DNA of 64,000 nt. It comes from Ectocarpus siliculosus (lineage: Eukaryota; Sar; Phaeophyceae; Ectocarpales; Ectocarpaceae). Below the pieces are notes generated by a model. That model saw nothing but the letters and a program-made list of their open reading frames with translations. It did not search any database and was not told the DNA's origin. The position numbers and the translations under genes are program-made. The stretch covers positions 253,513-317,512 of the forward strand of contig FN648136.1 in the NCBI GenBank assembly GCA_000310025.1. Direction: 5' to 3'. Shown here piece after piece: positions 11,458-24,092 of the stretch (position 1 is the first letter of the stretch; each line of letters opens with the position of its first letter).

Positions 11458-14400
11458 ATGTATATCCGAGGCCTCGGAGGCCTGGGAGTGTCGCTGGCCG
11501 CTGGCTATGCGGCGCTTCTGGTAGCCTTGACACCATCAGCCTTTGCGAATGTCATCGGCATCGACCTTGGGGTGGACTTCATGAAGGTACGGCGGGTAGA
11601 AGTATCAGATGGACCTATGCTTATGCATGTGCGATTGCGTGCGATGGCGATAGAGCTGTGCAGTGATGATCTGGTGCGTCCGATGGGAGGACGGTGGATA
11701 TCATGGAGAATTTGCGCCGCCGCCGGGACTCCGGCGTCGTCAGTCGCACACTTGGCGCACCGGACACTCGATCGAACAGCGTGCCAAGTGGCAACACGAA
11801 CCTCACATCTACGGTGTATATAGGGAGGCATGTGCATGCCGTTCGTATACACCGGTTAAGTTTTCTCTAGCCGGCTGCGGTTCCCCGGCGCACCACCGCT
11901 AATTGTCCATTTGCCATTTGCTACCAGGGTGTCAAGAGTAACTGCACATAACGGGTGATGCTCGTAGGGTGTGTTCACCCTCGTGTACGTGGCGCGTCTA
12001 GCTGCTCGAGTGTTCGAGCCCAGTCAACCACACAGCGACTAGGAGTCCTTTGCGCCATGGCCCAGCTGTATCCCCTCTTCATCAAGGCCATCGCCCCCCC
12101 AGCAGACGTGGTCCAGACCGTGCACTGCATCTTCCGGGGTACCCGTCACCCGACGGGTACACCGTATGGTATCTTCCGTACAATAGTATCATACACGGAT
12201 AAACCCAGACCAGAAACATAAGATCTCTGCCGACTTCTTCTTTCTCGGCGTAGAGGTTCACCTGGTGCAAGATTGTCAACCATCTGAAGCGATGCAACGG
12301 TAGTGGTGTGGTTTCTATTACCTTTGAGGTGGTACACTCGAGATTCCATTCCCGGCGGCAGCAGCAGCAGCAGCAGCCGCCAGCAGAGGGTCAGTGTTCA
12401 GCGGAGAAACCAGGATGGAAGATTGTCGTGTTCGTCCCACGTCCTGTCCTGTACTGGACAAAGTCTCGAATCAAGTATCGCCATGTGAACTAACCGTGTG
12501 TATGCAAGAGCCTACGTAGGGTCATCCCTAACGCACAAGACAACTGACTTTTTCGAGCTCGGAGCACTTGGTTTTCATTGGAGTTAAGAATCACTCACAT
12601 TATTCTTCAAGTAACAAGTACTGACCCCAGGTGGTCAAGTAGTCCCAAAGTGTGTCGAAAACACACCAAAGCTCCATTTTCTAGCAGCACAATCATCGCG
12701 CAGGTTGCAACGGCCAGAAACGCGTGAATGATACAGCAGTGATCAAGCGTTTGTCGTCCCCCATCTCGTTCTGCTATCAGATGGCACTACTAAATAGTAC
12801 GAATACTTCAGTACTCAGAAGACTGCCGTTGCATCGAACGTTCACACAGGGACTACCCAGCGATGCTACAGCACGAACCAACCATTGGTGTGGAATAATT
12901 GTCCCCAGCGAGCGAAACAACGCCTCAACAGATTTTTTTATTCGTCTCTTTCTCTACTCTACCCGGATTGGCCGTTCGTCGTCGCGCTATGTACTCTCTC
13001 GAAGTCAATGCTACTGCTGTAACTTGGCCTCATGTCCACAGACGGGACAGCAATGGCCGAACCACTTTACCAGTTCGACTGCTGTGGTGGTGTCAATGGC
13101 CCTTTTTTTTTGCTCACGCGCAGGTCGCCCTGGTGGCACGAGGGAAACCATTGGAGATCGTGACTAACGCGGCCTCCAAACGTAAGACAGAGATGGCCGT
13201 CAACTTCGACCGCGGGGAGAGAAACTTCGGCTCCGACGCGTATGCTCTCGTGTCCCGCAAGCCCAAGCAGACGTATACCAAGATGACCACTATGCTCGGT
13301 GAGAGGCTCGAACGAGCTTTGCTGTACGTCGAGAGGGTTGGGCGGTGTTGTTGAACGTAATAATTCGCCTGTGTCTTGGTGCACCGTTGTCGCGTGCTGA
13401 CCCTGCCGGTCTCACGCGTCAGGCATCGAGGCTACTAGAGCACGATGCGCTATTGCTTGCGCTTGTAATTGCAGCACGGCGGTAGGTAGAGATTCGTTTT
13501 TACGCTTCCCAGTACGAAACAAGGCGCTGGGGCATTAGACGAAGCTCTTGACGAGGTACACCAAAGAACTGTCCCCACCCTCAGTCCCATTTCCCACATT
13601 ATTTCCCTCGAAACAATGAGCTGTCTGACTGTAGCTTTAAACCTCTTCGCTTTGCATGGCTTGCCGCGATGGCCAATACGTGTAGGACGAGATCTGGAAC
13701 ACCCATCCCTCGCGCCCATCTTGTCGAGGCTGCCTAATGACGTGAGCTTCAAGGCAGACGAGGGAGGAGTGGTGCTCAGCCTTAACGACAATGGGGCGGA
13801 AGCTGAATACAGTGCCGTGGAGCTCGTAGCTATGATCCTTAGCAGTGCACAGGTGAGCTCTTGGGCGAACGTTGTGCAGTCTGTTTCCGACAACAACATC
13901 GTTCCTTAGGAAAGTCGTTAACGGCTATCTCTTATGTATGGCCCCAATGAGGTTGGGGGGGTGCGTGTACGGTGCGGGCGACGCACTTGCGTCCAGTCGT
14001 TGTGCCTACAAATGTGCAAGCTTGTGAACTAGTTGCAACGTGCCCACGGCGCGACGAATTTGCAGTAAAATTTTGGCCGCACGTCCGACCGAGAACGCCT
14101 GAGGATGTGATCACAAGAATGCCGTGTTTTCCACTCACAACGACGTTGCACTTCGTGTTCCGCTACTACCATCCCCCACCCGCCGGCTCACTCGCACAGT
14201 GAGCGCGCTGAACCCAACGAATGAAACCAACTCAAACCGATTTTACTATTGTACTCTATTTCAGGAAATGACTGGCATGTTTGGCTACAGCGTGAAAGAC
14301 GCGGTCATCACGGTGCCGGAGTTCGCCACGGCGCACGAACGCCGCGCTCTCTTGGACGCCGCGGATGTGGCCGGCCTTACGGTGCTGTCGCTCATGGATG

Positions 14401-17400
14401 AGAACACCGCGGCAGCTCTGCAGCACGCCATTTCACAGACGTACGAGGAGGACACCAACGTGATGTTCTACAACATGGGTGCCAACTCCATCCAGGTCAC
14501 GATTGTCACCTTTGGGCCCAAGAAGATCAAGGACAGGAACGTGGGCAAGCTGATAGTGAGAGGAAAGGGCTGGGACGCTACCGTCGGGGGGTGGTGGTTC
14601 GACCTCAAGCTTACCGATGTGTTTGCCGAGGGTTTCAACGCGAAGGTAACTAAATTTTTTAGTCAGGTTTTTGGAAATACAGTCTTACCATCGGAGGTTG
14701 ACGGGATAAGTAGGCACCACGGAGCGGTGACGTCGTTGTCCTTTATTTTCCCGCTTTCTCCGTCTCCTTTTCTCACACTCTGCTGTGCTGTTCAATTCGT
14801 TGTTGAGATCGATCGACTGATCCTGTCAATGTTTCACGGTCGCAGTGGGGCAAGGGCGACGTCCGGGAGTTCCCCCGACCGATGGGCAAGATGATCACCC
14901 AGGCCACGAAAGTCAAGAAGGTCCTTTCGGCCAACGCCGAGATCCCCGTGAACCTCAACTCCCTCCACGATGACGTGGACTACTCTTCGACCGTGACGAG
15001 AACGTCCTTCGAGGCCGCCAGCAAGGACCTGTTCGAGAGGGTCACCGGACCTATCGATCGAGCTCTCGAGCAAGCGGGCATGAAGCTGAGCGACATCCAA
15101 GAGGTGGAGATCATCGGCGGCGGTTCGCGGATCCCCAAGGTAGGTGTGCTTCGACGAATGAATCCTGTTGTGCGTTATCCCTCGACGCGAGGCGTATGGT
15201 CTCGCCGGGTGCGGAGACTCGAAGATGTGAAAATGTCAATCAACGACGTTACTTCAAAGTAATTTATGTATCTACTGTACAGCGGCAGTAGGTGTTGGCT
15301 TGACGGATATCGTTCTCCCTCGGTGGATTCGGTTCGGTCAGGGCTGACTCGGTCATCCATTGCTGCTACATTTACAAATTTACCTGTTGTTCGCCTGTTG
15401 ATCTAGGTGCGAGAAACGCTGTCGAGATATTTGTCGATCGGAGTCGACCAGCCGCTTGCGCTTGGAGCCCACCTCAACGGCGACGAATCCCCCTGGTGAG
15501 AATGAAGAAACTGCTCTTTCCTTCCGGACTTGCCATTCGCCCCTTGTCCCGATTTTCTATGTTCCTATGACCATCCTCACGATGCGTGCATCTTTAGCAT
15601 GGCATATTACTAAGACTGCGGCCATGCAGCCAGATAGCTACACGATATTTTTGGCCAAGCGTTCGTGATTCCATCGGATTCAATGCCCTCCCTTCCCTCC
15701 CCCCGCTGTGCTCCTTTGGACATGGCATGATATTTTCGCTCGCCGTGATTGCTCGGCAAACAACGAACATGGTCCCTTGCCCATGCCAATGCGTACTGAG
15801 GATAATAGCCTGGGTGCTGCATTCCGCGGCGCCAACCAGAGTCGTGCTTTCGACGTTCGCAAGGTAAGCCAGTCCTAGAGTAAGTATTGCAAGTCGACCC
15901 TCATAATCAGGCTGCGAGCAAGCTTTATCGCGGATGGCGTTCGAGCGCCTGCGGTAGAGACGGCATGCATCTAGCTGCAGTTTCTCGTGTCAATGTGACT
16001 ATGCATAGGTTAGGCTAGGTGATACCCAGGCTATGGGATCAGCACATGGTGCGTGGTGCTTTCGTCCGTGACCCTCTCAATATCCGCTCCTCGCTCTTCG
16101 ACGGTGACCTCTCGCAACCCTCGCGGAAACCTGCAACCTCAATACTTACATACTTGAACAGGTTGGGATGACGGACGTAACTCCCTGGGCTGTAGACTTG
16201 AGCTTTGCTGACTTGGATGAGTCGAAGGGCTTCAAGGGCGTCTTGGGAGGGCTGTTCGGAGGGGGCAAGAAGGACGGGAAGGACGCCGCACCTACGCTCA
16301 AGACTGCGGGGGAGGTTTTCAAGGAAGTGCCGCTGTACGGCGAGAACACGCCTCTTCCTCTCAAGAAGACGCTAAGCATTACTCGCTCCGAAAATTTCGA
16401 GGTGGGCGAGCGTGAAAAGACGAGAGAGAACACCCGTAGCAAGCGAGCCAGGGGTTAACGTGCCACACTTTACGAACGGCCCGGCCGGTCGTGCGTGGTG
16501 GTGGTCGAGTCGAGACAGAGAGCGCCGCAGACTGACTTTGCGGCCTTCGTGAAAATGTTGAAACCGCTTGGTTGTTGGCTTGGTGCGGTGATAGCTTTGC
16601 TATGAGGTCTGACTCTGACCCCTTTTCTCTCTTTTGTCGAAAGTCTCGGGACTGCTGAAGGAAGATCAAAGCAAGATCGACCATCGACATTGTTCTCGTC
16701 GCGTTGGCTAGATCCACTCAATCCACTCAATCCACTTGCGTTGATGCCGTGTGTGCTTGATATCAATTGAACCAAATGAAACTCTCCTCGAAACGAGAAG
16801 CTTCTTTTTGACTCCCCCCCCCCCGATGTCCGTGCATGTTAACTGATGAACACCAGGTTAACGTAACGTACGCTGCACCGGCAGACGGAGGCAACACACA
16901 ACTGCCCGAAGGAACTCAGGAAATGATCGCCTCGTACCAGGTCACGGGTGTTGCAGACTTCGCCAAGAAGATGGAGGAAGAGGGTGAGTTTATTTTGTTG
17001 GCGCGCCAGCTGCTGCTGCCTTGTCGAGTTGGACAGCAGTACGTCCAAATCTTGGCCTGATTAATTAAAACTGGCCCCGACCGGTCTAACCGAAGGGGCG
17101 TTAAGATGTGCTAGGCAGATGCCCACCAATGCGGTACATGTTTGGTTTACTGTAGCGTACTGCAATAGCCATTGGGCTCAACTTTTGCGCACATAGGTAT
17201 CCCGCCACAGAGTACTTCCCGAAGTGATGCTGGTTCACGTGCTTCTGGCTGTCGTTATCGTGCTAACCTAACCTCGTTTCGCAGGACGCGGAGCACCCAA
17301 GGTTGCGCTGCGGTTCACCTCTGGTACCGCTGGCGTCCCCGAGCTGGCATCCGCAGAAGCCTTCGTTGAATTCGAGAAGAACGTGAGCAGGATTCTTGCC

Positions 17401-20400
17401 GGGTGTTTCGTAGATTTAGGGTGAACAGCAACTCTCTCGGTCAAACGCAGTTGGTGCCGCTGCTGCTGACTGCCGCACCTCGTCCACTCACACAAAAATA
17501 CCAGTCATCTCTATGGTGGAGGGTTGGGAGGAGGGAGGAGGGTCACTTGTGTTACGTGGAACTTGACAAGAGTTGAATCTGTCGAATCGAAAGTTGTGAG
17601 TCAGGTGGTTCAGAGGGGCTCCGGGAACTGTTCCGGTATAGAAACAGTTCCCATTCGAACAAATGAAGAAAGGGAAAAAGAGGAGGTCAATTCATGGCCG
17701 ACTCGACCAATCCACAGACGCATGCATTACCCGTACTCCAATCATCGATGCTATGGAAATCATATGCCGGAGCGTGTATTGATGTTCGTGATTGTTTGCC
17801 CACCAGGTGACTTACACCGAAGACGTGGTAGTTGATGACGAGGAGGACACGGAGACGGAGAAAGAGGGAGGGGACGGCGAAACGGCAGTGCCTGTCGCCG
17901 AGCAGGGGGACGACAGCAAGAACGAAGGTGTCATGCATTCATTTTTTTTTTGCTCGTCTTCTTCGGTCGCCGGCTTATTGTACCAGTGTGCATTGGGTCT
18001 AGTTTTTGGAGGCTAGCATCAGGTGTTTGTTTTTGCCCTCGACACTGGCTGGTGTGTGTTGTTGTTCGTACGCATTGAGGGCGACATAATAGAGTATATC
18101 ACACGTACCGTTGTTTGACACAGTAAAAGGAGATTTCGTGTCGTGTCATATTTTGATCGTGCTTGAAGGGGAATGCCGTAGCTGGATCGACCCTTCCGAT
18201 AATCAGTGATACCACGAAACGCGATCATAGGTGTTCGATTTGTATGTTGTATATGGTCGGTGTACTGATCCGGAAGCCGTTCACTCCCACGTTGCTGGCG
18301 TATGCGTCACCCCATTTCCACATCCCATGAAAAACGCCCCAGGCGACGCTGATGCCGATTCTGGCGCGGACGCAGCGGCAACCGATTCCGCCGACACCGA
18401 GGTAGAAGGAGCAACCGCTGCAGACCCGGCAACAGGAACGGAAGAAAATGAGGACAAGGCGGAAGGGGAGGGGGACGCAGGGGATGCTAAGGATGGCAAG
18501 GACAAGAAGGAGAAGTCGAAGAAGAAGAAGAAGAAGAAGAAGACCATCAAGGTTAACAAGACCAAGATTGTGACCGATCGCAAGAAGGCCAAGCTCGACG
18601 TTGTGCCCCACTTCACGGTGAGCATTCGCCGCGGCTGCTACCTTTGTTGTCATGGGCATCTTGGGCGGCGGGCATGAGTGTTAAGTTCAGGCTGTTCCCG
18701 AGCGTTGGTTTCCGTTGCAGCAGCGTGGAAGGTACCTCAGCTTTCGGCCAAAGAAGACGCCAGTCGATGCATCAACGAACCCGGGTTGCTTGCTACATTG
18801 TACCCTGTTGAGTTTTTTTCCATATCTTACGACGTGTGGGTGAGGACATGGGTGAGTGAATTTCTCGCGCTTGATGAGCATTTGCTTGGCCGCCACGTGG
18901 AGGGCCATAGCGCTGTGATGCATGAATGTAGTCGCAAGACACACTCAAAAGGATGATGACCCTGCAGGCTCTTGGCTTCTCGATTTTCCGAGAGTTGATG
19001 CTGATGATTTCACCAACCTGAGCGCTTTTGTACTGGAGGCGAGGCTCCCGCGGCTGTCCGTCTGCATAGCGTCGTCGCATTTTCGGCCGCGTGGGAAATC
19101 CCCATGAGACTCCTGGTTTTAACCTTCCGAAAGGCGTACAGCAAATAGCGGCCCGTTCGTAAGCATGCAAGGACTTTTATTTGGGGCTCAGTTGTTTTTG
19201 CATGAGGTTTGGCTGAAGGAATTGGGCTTAGCAGCTGGTAGACCCGGCATGATCGCTTGGCAGTAGCCTGTGCTCGATGATTGCGACACACCGAGGTTTT
19301 GATCCCCCGCCCGCAACGTTGTCTCTATTTTCTTTTACGAGCGGGCCGCTACTGCTGTAACGTAAAACATAGTTGCTGATCTGTCCCATCCTCGCTCTCT
19401 AAACTTGAATCCCCTATGCATCGCCTTGGCGATTTATTTGTACATGTTCTTGTGCCTTCCTGCCCTGGCTCATTTCAGTACATGCAAATTCACCCCCTCA
19501 CTGAGGAAGGGACGGTGGCCTCCAAGGCCAAGCTGTCTGCGCTTAGAGCCGCGGACGACGTCAGGCGGGAAACCGCTCATGCGAAGAACGATTTGGAGTC
19601 CTACATCCTCAAGGTAATCAATCTATTTAGTATCAGGTACAGTATATTTGGAGTTGGAACACCTTTCAACAAGGAGTTCGAGATATTATGCTGGCGACGA
19701 AAACCGGTTTTGTACATGGGGTATGCGTAGCACAGGTAGAAATATGATGTGTGTCCGTTTTTTTTTTTTTTCTAGAATGGGGAATCCCCTTTGTTGGGGT
19801 AGTTGGCTTGTGACCACGGAAGGCTTCCGCGTTGGTTGGGCCAGTACGGACATTAGAAGGTACTGAGCGGAGACCGGAACGGTTCTTGATGTGAAGACAA
19901 CAACAACACCTCAACAAGTTATCAATCACTGCTTTCATCTTAGGGTTGAGCTGTGGCAGTGGCATCGATGTACGCACCCCCGTAAGATAACATCCTGTCT
20001 CGACGCAAGAACCCTGCTGTTCGGTTGCTTTGTGTTGACTCCAATTGTGTGTTCTTGCTTGTTTCATGGTCTTTTTTTTTTTTTCGGAACAGGTTCGTGC
20101 AGCCCTGCGAGACTTCGACGCCAACCTTGAGGTCGTTAGCACGGAGCAACAAAGGGAGGAGGCGATAGTTTTGGCCACGGAACAGGAGGATTGGTTGTAC
20201 GACGACGGTTGGGACATGGACGCCACCACCTACCGGAAGAAGCGGGGGGAGTTGGCAGAGGTGGGCGGGTGGGGACAAAATTGATTTGGAGCGGGCCGTG
20301 GTCGCCAGGTCGTTCGTTGGTGTCGATTCCGTCTACGTTGCAATTATAGGGCTTTTGCAATATTTCCGCAGATTTGTTGGAGAGATTGTTTCGACGGTTT

Positions 20401-21556
20401 TTAGGATATAGAAGGGAGAGACTTGCTGGAACATGGCCGCCTTGAGTGTATCAACCCTCTTTGCCACGTCCCTTTCTCGAGCCAGAAGTGATGCACGGAT
20501 GAGTTTGGCTCTTAACCTATAAGCACGATGATGTTGACTGAGTCTTGCGTTTGGCACGTTTGGCTGTGCGCAGCTTGCCGAAGCCATCTTCTTGCGATCT
20601 TCTGAGCTCGTGGCAAGACCCGCAGAACTGGCGCGAGGAAGAGAGTTCACGGCAAAGGTATGCATCCGATGCTGAACGTTCGCCAGGTTGTTTCACGGCT
20701 GAGGCTGACCTCTGTTTCCTGTGCACTTTCCTCCTAAGCATGCTTTCCTCCTAAGCAATCAATCGTATGCAGGCAGCTTCCTCGCACTGTTTGTTTTTTG
20801 AAAATGAATAACAGTCAGGACGCCGGGTAAGAAATCGTCCTCCCGCTGTTTACACACCGATCGACTGGGTACCTCTCTGTGTTTTGCCTCTCCCAGGTGA
20901 GGGAATCTGTGGAGAAATGGGAGAAGACCAAACCCCACATTACAGAGCAGGAGCGGACGGATGTGATGGAGAAAATCGACAGGTGAAGGGAGGTGGCTGC
21001 CTTTTGTTGTTTTCAAAACATTAAAATATAGTAGCTCGTGGTGCCCTGTTCAGCAATAGTTTATTCCCGTTGCGGGAAGTCTGTTGCACACCGCACAACA
21101 AACTTGTAATCCCGTCGAGCGCGTACGGCAGGTCTCGTGTAGTCCCACTGATTCACCAGGTCTCGTTTTCTAAGTCACCCCGACCCATCCCACCGCCCTC
21201 TGTAACTGGTTGGTTCACTTCGCAGCGCGGAAAAGTGGATGTCAGACAAGGAGGCAGAGCAAGCCGCTCACCCACCTCACGAGACGCCAGTGTTCAAGTC
21301 AGCTGAGGTAGAACCAGCGCTGAAGGCACTTAAAAACCTTGTCACCAAGCTCTCCAAGAAGCCCGCCCCAAAGAAGGAGAAGCCAGCGAAAGCTGACAAC
21401 TCCACAGAGGAGGCGGCGACAAATGGGGATGGGGGTGAAGAATCCCCGGAAGGGAAGGGGGAGGAGGGCGTAGTAGGAGAGGGCGAGGAGGAGGGGGCAG
21501 AAGAGGGTACTGCAGCGGACGCAGAGGCAGACCCGTTGCGTGAGGAGGAGCTATGA
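11458..21556 (+). CDS. HYOU1: HYOU1/GRP170 ER chaperone (HSP70 superfamily)
   Basis: Large HSP70-family chaperone of the ER lumen; in other eukaryotes it is a nucleotide exchange factor and holdase for BiP. Seventeen exons, all in phase: 11458-11586, 13124-13298, 13686-13852, 14265-14645, 14846-15139, 15407-15495, 15809-15863, 16162-16401, 16857-16983, 17285-17382, 17807-17927, 18343-18617, 19479-19613, 20093-20260, 20574-20657, 20897-20982, 21226-21556. The sum is 984 residues, close to human HYOU1. A signal peptide ending TPSAFA is followed at once by NVIGIDLGVDFMK (ATP-binding phosphate loop 1). Exon 14265 has VPEFATAHERRALLDAA and the altered phosphate-2 loop YNMGANSIQV, as in GRP170 members. 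Exon 14846 ends in EIIGGGSRIPK. Acidic and Lys-rich insert at 17807-18617, then a helical C-terminal domain. The C-terminus REEEL may serve as an ER retrieval signal. Confidence 0.93.
19762..19912 (+). repeat. repeat R2 copy in HYOU1 intron 13
   Basis: Shares with 53040-53185 the blocks GGGGTAGTTGG, GTGACCACGGAAGGC, ATTAGAAGGTAC and GCGGAGACCGGAACGG, followed by GATGTGAAGACAA or AATGTGAAGACAA and an AAC/AAG-rich tail. It sits within the intron 19614-20092. Confidence 0.8.
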
Positions 21557-24092
21557 GCAGTTTTGAAAATTGAGTTGCGTGTGTGAAGCTCGAAGAAGTT
21601 GGTCGACAAGGACTAGAACTATCGAGTCGGTCAGTAGCTTTTCAGTCGCGCATGCACACGTGTGCATTTTTGTGTATGTTTGATTGTTCTTTTGTGGCTG
21701 AGTTTGGAAATTGCACTTGAGTCGTGTGCTGTTTGTCTCCGTTTTCTTTCTTTCGTGTGATGCTGGTGTGGTCTACTAGCGAATCTGGCATGAGCTTTTG
21801 GTCTGCCTGATTCACCGCAGTCAGGATCACTGTTGATCTGTTGATTGTCCCGTGTGCGTGTGGTTGAGAATGAGGTGTGTGCACACGCGCTGCCACGGTT
21901 ACCACCCAACTACCCGGTGGTTTCGCGTCCCACACAACAACTACCCTTCCATCAGATGTATTGACTGGCTACGTGTTTTTTAAAAGAATGCAAGCGGCGT
22001 AGAAATGACATCGAGGCGGTCGTCCTTCCTCCAATTATCGGAGCACCTGCCCGTGCGTCTTTACAGCAACGAATAAAGACTCAGCACCGTACGCCGTGCT
22101 GATATCTACCTCTGACAGGCTCAACTAAGCAGCATGTTCGACACAAACACGTCGTGCAATGTTGTTGTTATTGTTCGTGCATGCGGGCAGAAATTATGGT
22201 GAGGAAGAATAGAAGCACAGAGAAAACATGCACGCCGAGGGGTATGCCTCCTACCTCTGAGAAAACAGGCTCGAGCTCCATCATGTTTCATGTGCGTTTT
22301 GCCTGAGGCAACTACATATCATCCCATGGGTTGCCCCCAGTCCACCGTCTACGAAGTCGAGATCTTGGTTGCCGATACGACTCTGTGGGAGAAAGCGACA
22401 TGCTCGAGGGGGCAAAAATCTACACACAAAACTCTCAAGAGGGAATTTTTTTACCGTTCTCGCGGCAAAGATTCAAGACGCGCACTACCGCACAATTCCG
22501 GTGCTCGCGATATATCAAGGCAGGCACCGCAGACGGAAGGAGGGTGGAGAAGGAAAACACTCTTGCGTCGCCTTCCTCCGCTGAACCCGGCTGGTGTGTC
22601 AGAAATGGGACATGCACACACTCAGGGCAGGCTCACGTATCAAACCCTTTCTGTGGCAACAGGCCTTCGGGGAGTGCTGGACGAGAGCGATAGGCACAGC
22701 ATAAAATTCGATTAGGGCGAGCGACAACAGAGAAAGGGACTACCTGAACTCAGCTGCTTTTCTCAAAAGCCGAAAATGAAACACCAATCAATGCCTTTGC
22801 CAACAAATCAAGACAGCCACGTATTGAGGCCTGGCATTGTTTCAACAGCAAGCCACCGTTCGCTACACCTAACTCACGATTGGCGTGTAAGGAGGGCATC
22901 TACCTCGTGTGACGGGTCGTTCATTGTGATACGTTTACATCTAACGCCCGCCGCTGTTGCCAAGCAAACAATCAAACACGAGATCTAGAAAAAGGATGAA
23001 CCAAACAAGATTCAGAGCGCCCTACCGCCCAGAAGACAAGGGAGACAAACAGAACATTACTAATATGGAATATTAATACGATGGATATAAGCGTGTGGCT
23101 GTCCTACAAGCCATGGCCTCAGGCAACACCATACATATCCAACAACCAAGAAAATCCGACCAATTCAACAAGGGCGAAAAATGGCTGTACTCCGTTTGCC
23201 TAGAATACGAAGCACCGCCACAGCACAATTGTAGCAAATGACATCACATCCGCACCCCGTAGTAGGTTGGTTTTCCGCAGCAACCAAACACATTGCAAGT
23301 CAGTTGAGTCGAACCAATCCAAGCTATTTATTTCAGCGTGGACGGCACCAGCGCTGCTTCCACACAACAACGGATATTCTCAGATTTACATAAAAGCGGT
23401 GGACCAAATCGTTTCTTTCACTTAAACCTAGAAGGAACAATCTATTCAATGTCTCCTGTTGTACGCGGTGCGCGAACGGCACACAACACAGGCGATCAAC
23501 GCCAGCTACAACCCACACACACCTTCACTCCTCATAGCCGCTGATATATCGTGCTGTTCTGTACCAACGGCAACTTTAACATCTATCTTGGATCATGATC
23601 ATCAACCAAGTCTTTCCGAGTGGGCACTACTGTTAGCGCACCCCAACATGACGGCACCAACCCCCCCATCCACCCAGCCACCGCGCGACGAAGCAACTTC
23701 GAGTGGACCAAACGAATCACACGGAATAAAACTCCTGTAAGATGGGGGCTTGGAAACCTCCTCCATCTGTTTCAAGCCAAACAAAAAAAAAGCTCTATAC
23801 ATCAAATATTCCAAGCTCACAGGCGACTCCTATCGACTCTTGTGCTGTGCAGCAGTCTCAACACCACGTGAGCAATGTAGGCGCGCAAAGCAGCAATCAG
23901 AGAACAAATAATTACACAAGAGGACCTTTCGAAAGCAACTACAGACAATGACTGACCGTGGCCCCGTCCGCCATCGAACGGGGGAACAAGTCAATCTGAT
24001 TCAAAGCCCCGCGCGGCGCAATTTTCAAACCCTTCTCACCGGGACGTTCCGGCCAGGTGACTCTATCCAGATATGGCTAAAAATTGTACGCA
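21557..24092. other. convergent intergenic region
   Basis: Lies between the ends of HYOU1 (+) and the orphan gene (-). It holds their 3' untranslated regions. No ORF here has splice sites or composition that I could join into a gene, and I see no clear repeat. Confidence 0.5.
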
